A DNA stretch of 45,385 bases from Acidimicrobiales bacterium (GTDB lineage: Bacteria > Actinomycetota > Acidimicrobiia > Acidimicrobiales > UBA8190). Position 1 is the first letter of the stretch. Every line of letters begins with the position of its first letter. The stretch covers positions 1 to 45,385 of the forward strand of contig JASHUM010000018.1 in the NCBI GenBank assembly GCA_030040015.1. Direction: 5' to 3'. The position numbers and the translations under genes were made by a program. The notes beneath the pieces are model-generated. The model saw nothing but the letters and a program-made list of their open reading frames with translations. It had not been told where the DNA came from and made no database searches. Shown here one piece after another: positions 40,958 to 45,385 of this stretch.

Positions 40958-42152
40958 GCACCGGGGCGATCACCAGGCAGCCGTTGTGCCCACCGAAGCC
41001 GAAGGAATTGGACAGCACCGGTCCCGGCTCCCAGGGGCGGGGGGCGCCGTGGACCACGTCGAGGGGGATCTCGGGATCGGGCTCCTCGTATCCCGCCGTT
41101 GGCGGGATGAGCGCCTTGTCGATGCTCAGGACCACCGAGACCGCCTCGATCGCTCCGGCGCCGCCCAAGGCGTGGCCGGTGACCCCCTTGATCGAGGTCA
41201 CCGGGGGGCCGGGCGAGCCGAACACCTTGACGATGGCCTGCGCCTCGGCCAGGTCGTTGAGCGGGGTTGAGGTCCCGTGGGCGTTGATGTGGCCGACGTC
41301 GGCCGGGGCCAGCTCGGCATCGGCCAGAGCCAGCTCCATGCACGTCGCCGCGCCTGCCCCGCCGGGGGCAGGCGCCGTGATGTGGTGCGCATCGGCGGTC
41401 GATGCCGCACCCAAGACCTCGCCGTAGATGCGGGCATCGCGCCGGCGGGCGTGGCCGAGCTCCTCCAGCACCAACGCCGCTGCTCCTTCGGCCACGACGA
41501 ACCCGTCGCGGCGGGCGTCGAAGGGACGGGAGATGCCCCGGGACGAGAGGGCGGTCATGTTGGTGAAGGCGGCGATGCCCAACGGGGTCATGGCCGCCTC
41601 CGAGCCACCGCCGATGGCCACGTCGCATCGGCCCGTCGCCACCAGGCGAGCGGCCGCAGAAAGGGCGTGGGTGCCCGCTGCGCACGCGGTGGTGATGGTC
41701 TCGCACGGGCCGTGCCAGCCGGCGCGCATGGAGACCGTGGCGGCGCCGGCGTTGGCCATCATCATGGGGATGAGGAAGGGAGAGATCCGCCGGGGCCCTT
41801 TCTCCTGGAGGACGACGCACTGCTCCTCCAGGGACTCGAGCCCGCCCACTCCGGTGGCGAAGACGACACCGGCCCGGTCGGGGTCGGGCGACACGTCGCC
41901 CGCGTCGCGCCGCGCCATGTCGGCGGCGGCCACCGAGAACTGGGTGAAACGGTCGACGCGCCGTGCGTCCTTGGGCCCGAACCACGCGGTCGGGTCGAAC
42001 CCGACCACCCGGTGCTCACCCTCGGGCGCCGCGGCCAGCAGCCCCTCCCAGAAGGCCCCGGCGCCGATGCCGCAGCACGACACCACGCCCACACCGGTCA
42101 CGGCCACCCGCCGGCCCCGGACGGGCCCGTCGGGAGTGGTCCCCAGCAGCAT
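40950..42152 (-). CDS. fabF: 3-oxoacyl-ACP synthase II
   Basis: A 400-residue condensing enzyme that elongates acyl-ACP with malonyl-ACP. The Cys-His-His set is complete: TACAAGTHALSAAARL, NAHGTSTPLNDLAE and KGVTGHALGGAGA, plus the C-terminal SNSFGFGGHNGCLV. Length and motifs fit KASI/II of type II systems. The ATG lies 3 nt after the acpP stop. The actinobacterial KasA/KasB type is an alternative name. Confidence 0.93.
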   Translation of the reverse strand: MLLGTTPDGPVRGRRVAVTGVGVVSCCGIGAGAFWEGLLAAAPEGEHRVVGFDPTAWFGPKDARRVDRFTQFSVAAADMARRDAGDVSPDPDRAGVVFATGVGGLESLEEQCVVLQEKGPRRISPFLIPMMMANAGAATVSMRAGWHGPCETITTACAAGTHALSAAARLVATGRCDVAIGGGSEAAMTPLGIAAFTNMTALSSRGISRPFDARRDGFVVAEGAAALVLEELGHARRRDARIYGEVLGAASTADAHHITAPAPGGAGAATCMELALADAELAPADVGHINAHGTSTPLNDLAEAQAIVKVFGSPGPPVTSIKGVTGHALGGAGAIEAVSVVLSIDKALIPPTAGYEEPDPEIPLDVVHGAPRPWEPGPVLSNSFGFGGHNGCLVIAPVRD

Positions 42153-42155
42153 CGC

Positions 42156-42392
42156 TCAGAGCTTGGCCGAGATCAGGTCGTAGGCCTGCCCCACCGTCTC
42201 GATGCCCTCGAGCTCGGTCTCTTCGACGGTGATGTCGAACGCCTCCTCCAGGGCCATCACCAGCTCGACCAGGTCGAGGCTGTCGGCGTCGAGGTCGTCG
42301 CCGAAGCGCGCCTCGGGCACGACCTTGTCCTCGGGTACCTGGAGCACCTCGACGGCACAGGCACGGAACTTGTCGAAGGTGGCATCGCTCAC
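42156..42392 (-). CDS. acpP: Acyl carrier protein
   Basis: A 78-residue acidic four-helix carrier. The phosphopantetheine site is Ser38 in DDLDADSLDLVELVMALEE. It carries the growing chain between FabD, FabG and FabF in this cluster. The GTG start is supported by AAAGGAG 7 nt upstream, and this ribosome site overlaps the fabG stop. Confidence 0.95.
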   Translation of the reverse strand: MSDATFDKFRACAVEVLQVPEDKVVPEARFGDDLDADSLDLVELVMALEEAFDITVEETELEGIETVGQAYDLISAKL

Positions 42393-42405
42393 CGCTCGTC
42401 TCCTT

Positions 42406-43173
42406 TCACAGGCCCATGGCCATGCCGCCGTCCACGGGCAGCACGGTCCCGGTGATGTAGGCAGCGTCCTCGGAGGCCAGGAAAGCGACCGCCCCGGCCA
42501 CCTCGTCCGGTGTGCACTTCCGACCGAGCGGCACCAGCGACGTGAGCTGCTCCAGGCGGGATTCGCCCAGGTCGGCGATCATATCCGTCTCGACCACACC
42601 GGGTGCCACGACGTTCACGGTGATGCCACGGCTCCCCACCTCCCGCGCCAGGGAGCGGGCCAGTCCGACGAGACCCGCTTTGGCGGCTGCGTAGTTGACC
42701 TGTCCCGGTGAGCCCACGAAGGCCACAACTGACGACACCAGCACGATGCGGCCGCGGTGGGCCCGCACCATGGGCCCGAGCGCCCGGCGCACCACCCGGT
42801 AGACGCCGCTCAGGTCGGTGTCGAGCACCTCGCTCCACGTGTCCTCGCCCATGCGCAGCAACAAGGTGTCCTTGGTGATGCCGGCGTTGGCCACCAGCAC
42901 CTCGACCGGACCGAGCCTCTCCTCCACGCCTGCGACGGCTTCGTCGACCGACGACGGGTCGGTCACGTCGCACCGCACCGACACCAGCTCACCGCCGGCC
43001 TTCTCCGGTCCGGCCTCGTCGGGGTGGGCCGGTGGCGGGTCGGTGCGATAGGTGGCGGCCACCCGGTCGCCCAGGGAGCGGAACCGCCGGGCGCACGCCA
43101 GCCCGATGCCGCGGTTGGCGCCGGTGACGAGGACCACCCGGCCCGCCCTGTCTCTCGTGGATGCTGGGGTCAT
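42406..43173 (-). CDS. fabG: 3-oxoacyl-ACP reductase
   Basis: A 255-residue short-chain dehydrogenase. The cofactor loop is VTGANRGIG, NAGIT follows, and the catalytic Ser-Tyr-Lys lie in VLVSSVVAFVGSPGQ and NYAAAKAGLVGL. The C-terminus reads ITGTVLPVDGGMAMG. NADPH reduces 3-oxoacyl-ACP to the (R)-3-hydroxy form. Here it takes the place between fabD and acpP where fabH is usual. Start ATG, 16 nt after the fabD stop. Confidence 0.93.
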   Translation of the reverse strand: MTPASTRDRAGRVVLVTGANRGIGLACARRFRSLGDRVAATYRTDPPPAHPDEAGPEKAGGELVSVRCDVTDPSSVDEAVAGVEERLGPVEVLVANAGITKDTLLLRMGEDTWSEVLDTDLSGVYRVVRRALGPMVRAHRGRIVLVSSVVAFVGSPGQVNYAAAKAGLVGLARSLAREVGSRGITVNVVAPGVVETDMIADLGESRLEQLTSLVPLGRKCTPDEVAGAVAFLASEDAAYITGTVLPVDGGMAMGL

Positions 43174-43189
43174 GCCAGGGTCGATGCTG

Positions 43190-44425
43190 TCAGCTCCGCT
43201 CGACGCGAAGCCAGGCCACGGGCTGCCCGGCCACGAGGCGCTCGCCCTCCAGGGCGAGGAAGCCCGCCAGCTGTCCGGCGAACGGCGTGCGCACCTCGAC
43301 GTGACCCACCCGCCCGAGAAGGGCTCCGACCTCGACCGGAGTGCCTGCCACCTGTCCGGCCGGGGGCTGGCCGCGGAGGGCGGCTCCGAGGATCGGCGCG
43401 CCCTCGAGCGGCTCCGGCTGGAAGACGCCGGCCGCCGGGGACACCACCAGTCGCACGGCGGTGGTGAGGAGCTCGCCGTGATGAGTCTCGTGGACACCGG
43501 CTGCCTCCCTGCCGGCGAGGACGGACAGGAACTCGTCCACGTCGTCGGGCTTCTGAACGGCCAGCGCCGTGGACGACGGCAACGTGCGGCGGGCCAGCCC
43601 GGAGAGGACGCCTCCGGGCCCGAGCTCGACCACGGGCTCGGCGCCCATCTCGCTCATGGTGCCGAGGCTCTGGCGCCACCGGACCGGGCTGCACAGCTGG
43701 GCTGAGAGCAGTGACGGCCATTCGGATGCGTCGGCATGTACCCGGCCGTCGACGTTCGCCACTACCGGCGTCTCGGGATCCGTGAAGGTCGTGTCGGCCA
43801 GGGCCTTGCGCAGGCGGGCACGGGCCGGCGCCATCAGGGTGGTGTGGAAGGCACCTGCCACCGGCATGGACAGGACCTTGCGGGCGCCGAGCTCCTTGAC
43901 CAGCGCTGACGCCGCTTCCACGGACTCGACGGTGCCGGCGATCACCACCTGCCCGGGGGCGTTGTAGTTGGCGACCCACACCTCACCTTCGGCCCGCTGG
44001 CAGGCTGCCTCGACGGTGTCGTCGTCGGCACCGAGCACGGCGGCCATGGTCCCGGGCCGCTCTTCGGCGGCGTCGTGCATGGCCTCGCCCCGCTCGACCA
44101 CCAGCCGGACCCCGTCCTCGAAGGCGAGAGCGCCGCTCGCCGCCAGGGCGCTGTACTCGCCCAGGCTGTGGCCGGCGCACACCGTCGGCTCGATGCCGAC
44201 CCGCTCAACGGCGTCCAGCGCCACCAGGCTCAGGACGAACGTGGCCAGCTGGGCGTTGGCGGTGCGGGTGAGCTCGTCTTGGTCGGCGTCCAAGAGCAGC
44301 CGGGAGACGTCGCGCCCGGAGATCTCCGAGGCCTCCTCGACGACCTCCCAGCTCGGATGGTCGACCCACGGCTGGCCCATGCCCGGGCGCTGCGACCCTT
44401 GGCCGGGGAAGGTGAAGGCCGGCAC
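43190..44425 (-). CDS. fabD: Malonyl-CoA:ACP transacylase with C-terminal biotinyl-like domain
   Basis: A 411-residue protein. Residues 1 to about 300 are FabD: FTFPGQGSQRPGMG, the nucleophile GHSLGEYSALAASG, the Arg-containing RGEAMHDAAEE, and PVAGAFHTTLM with the catalytic His. The last 90 residues (322-411) look like a biotinyl/lipoyl domain: VVSPAAGVF, then VEVGALLGRVG, VEVRTPFAGQLAGFLALEG and AGQPVAWLRV. No Lys stands where the biotinylated MKM would be. The GTG at 44425 is chosen because the family begins PAFTFPGQG there; a GTG at 44479 adds 18 atypical residues. Confidence 0.88.
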   Translation of the reverse strand: MPAFTFPGQGSQRPGMGQPWVDHPSWEVVEEASEISGRDVSRLLLDADQDELTRTANAQLATFVLSLVALDAVERVGIEPTVCAGHSLGEYSALAASGALAFEDGVRLVVERGEAMHDAAEERPGTMAAVLGADDDTVEAACQRAEGEVWVANYNAPGQVVIAGTVESVEAASALVKELGARKVLSMPVAGAFHTTLMAPARARLRKALADTTFTDPETPVVANVDGRVHADASEWPSLLSAQLCSPVRWRQSLGTMSEMGAEPVVELGPGGVLSGLARRTLPSSTALAVQKPDDVDEFLSVLAGREAAGVHETHHGELLTTAVRLVVSPAAGVFQPEPLEGAPILGAALRGQPPAGQVAGTPVEVGALLGRVGHVEVRTPFAGQLAGFLALEGERLVAGQPVAWLRVERS

Positions 44426-44539
44426 GGCGCTGCTCTGCTCCTCTCCGGGTGGGGGACGTGGGCAGCACCAGGCTGACACGCCTGCACCTCGGAGTCACCT
44501 TACCGACGGGTAACGGCAGGTCGTTCTCTGATGGTGGTG

Positions 44540-45280
44540 TCAGTGTTTCGGACCGATGAACTCGTCGAGGAAATTGACGCTGGCTCGCTTGGCCACCGAG
44601 AGATTCGTGGCGTTGTTCGGTCGCCAGTCGACTCCGAGGCGATCACAGGCGCGCCCGAAGAGCGCTCGGATGTCGTCCGAGGTGTTGCTGAAGTGATAGC
44701 GGGAATAGGGGGTGTTATTGACCCAATTCAACACGCGGCATCCGTCCGAGTGGATGAGGCCACGTAGGAAGGGAGCGGGATAGCGGTCGACGATCTGCTG
44801 CTGCCACTGTGCGAGCACGATGCGCCGCTGGTGTTTCGGCCCCGCTCCGTGCTGCGGGAACATACAGATCCAATGCTTGGAGTTCGAGTACACCTCGTGA
44901 CAGCCGATCTGCCGGATGCGGCCGACGCGGTTGGGAAGGATCTCCTGCATGGTAAGCGCACATTCGTCCATGAGGTCGGGATATGACGAACAGCAGCTGA
45001 TGCGGAGTCGATAGACACCCCGCGGGCACAAGGAAAGACATCCGTCGCCCAGATACAAGCCGAGGAGGTAGCCGTAGGGACCGGGCGGCAACTTGTCCCA
45101 GCCACCCGAGCAGACACGGCAGCTATGTGAGGGACTATGCGTTGGTCGCCGTCCAAGCGTCCAATCTCGGATCGCCGCTCTGGAAATGCCGGTCGCTCTG
45201 GAGATTGCGAGCTTGCTCATGCCGTTGCGGAACATGACGAGTACCTCGGCGATCCGCTTGTCGGAGTACGTCACGGGCAC
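44540..45280 (-). CDS. LAGLIDADG-type endonuclease-like protein with N-terminal HTH
   Basis: A 246-residue protein. Residues about 8-42 form a helix-turn-helix (IAEVLVMFRNGMSKLAISRA...). Two dodecapeptide-like motifs follow at about 70-80 (GYLLGLYLGDG) and 171-181 (FLRGLIHSDGC), each with the expected acidic residue, as in single-chain LAGLIDADG nucleases. CRVC at 54-57 may be half of a zinc site. Base composition is visibly less GC-rich than the fab genes, which suggests transfer. No intron or intein host is visible; it stands free beside tRNA-Leu. A regulator that has lost nuclease activity is the main alternative. Confidence 0.72.
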   Translation of the reverse strand: MPVTYSDKRIAEVLVMFRNGMSKLAISRATGISRAAIRDWTLGRRPTHSPSHSCRVCSGGWDKLPPGPYGYLLGLYLGDGCLSLCPRGVYRLRISCCSSYPDLMDECALTMQEILPNRVGRIRQIGCHEVYSNSKHWICMFPQHGAGPKHQRRIVLAQWQQQIVDRYPAPFLRGLIHSDGCRVLNWVNNTPYSRYHFSNTSDDIRALFGRACDRLGVDWRPNNATNLSVAKRASVNFLDEFIGPKH

Positions 45281-45289
45281 CCCGTTGGC

Positions 45290-45295
45290 TAAATT
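45290..45295 (+). promoter_or_regulatory. Candidate -10 box for tRNA-Leu
   Basis: TAAATT ends 9 nt before the tRNA, in a short AT-rich patch. The matching -35 region would fall inside the first codons of the divergent endonuclease gene. The same patch read on the minus strand gives CAATTT, 10 nt before that gene's GTG. Confidence 0.5.
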
Positions 45296-45304
45296 GCGAT
45301 GACT

Positions 45305-45385
45305 GCCCGAGTGTTGGAATCGGTAGACAAGATGTCCTCAAAAGGCATTGTCCGTAAGGGCGTGCGGGTTCGAGTCCCGCCTCGG
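45305..45385 (+). tRNA. tRNA-Leu (anticodon CAA), 3' end cut by window
   Basis: The acceptor GCCCGAG pairs with the final CTCGG visible at the window edge; two pairing bases and the discriminator lie outside. The D-loop GGAATCGGTAGACA is of the Leu type. The anticodon arm is ATGTC-CTCAAAA-GGCAT, giving anticodon CAA for UUG codons. A long variable arm (TGTCCGTAAGGGCG) and a T-arm GCGGG-TTCGAGT-CCCGC complete a class II tRNA. No intron is seen. Confidence 0.92.

Noticed and set aside
1-45385. CRISPR arrays, insertion sequences, prophage or defence genes
   Set aside because: No regularly spaced repeats, transposase or integrase motifs, terminal inverted repeats or phage structural genes were seen. 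The endonuclease-like gene at 44540 is the only mobile-type gene.

Overview
This 45.4 kb window looks like ordinary chromosome from a high-GC actinobacterium. The evidence is uniformly GC-rich coding sequence, heavy use of GTG starts, GTGA/ATGA stop-start overlaps, many genes with a TANNNT -10 box only 6-10 nt before the start codon (leaderless style), and a mycothiol synthase gene (mshD). A deep-branching class such as Acidimicrobiia fits, because a separate trpF sits beside a hisA that lacks the usual PriA-type arginine, but that placement is inference. I see no prophage, transposon, CRISPR array, toxin-antitoxin pair or defence island.

Layout. (1) 1-5.1 kb: the 3' end of mltG, then aroE, an MscS channel, two convergent SEDS glycosyltransferase genes (rodA/ftsW family) and a DUF151 protein. 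(2) 5.2-12.6 kb: ppk1, then an envelope cluster on the minus strand (flippase-like protein plus acyltransferase fused to an SGNH domain), an AI-2E-type permease and a polyprenol-phosphate mannosyltransferase. (3) 12.6-20.5 kb: a two-component system, an alpha/beta hydrolase, an acyl-CoA dehydrogenase, a MaoC hydratase, a small membrane protein, a VIT1/CCC1 transporter, mshD and nth. (4) 20.9-29.4 kb: a tightly packed run hisD-hisC-hisB-hisH-hisA-hisF-[GroES-like]-hisI-trpE-ygfZ. (5) 29.4-31.6 kb: a second two-component system on the minus strand. (6) 31.6-35.2 kb: trpC-trpF-trpB-trpA, with a tandem repeat at the trpC/trpF junction and another after trpA. (7) 35.3-39.2 kb: a Gly-rich DUF5666-like surface protein and two convergent multispanning membrane proteins. 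(8) 39.3-44.4 kb, minus strand: fabD-fabG-acpP-fabF-ubiB. (9) 44.5-45.4 kb: a LAGLIDADG endonuclease-like gene divergent from a tRNA-Leu(CAA) that is cut by the window edge.

Functionally the window is dominated by amino-acid biosynthesis (most of his, much of trp, one shikimate step), cell-envelope synthesis (MltG, SEDS, mannosyl-phosphoprenol, fatty-acid elongation, acyltransferase) and membrane homeostasis. hisG, hisE, trpD, trpG and fabH are not in the window.

I do not see a clearly new multi-gene system. The items most worth checking are a FabD fused to a biotinyl-like domain without the acceptor lysine, a GroES paralogue translationally coupled into the his-trp operon, the two trp-associated tandem repeats, and the endonuclease gene sharing its promoter region with tRNA-Leu.
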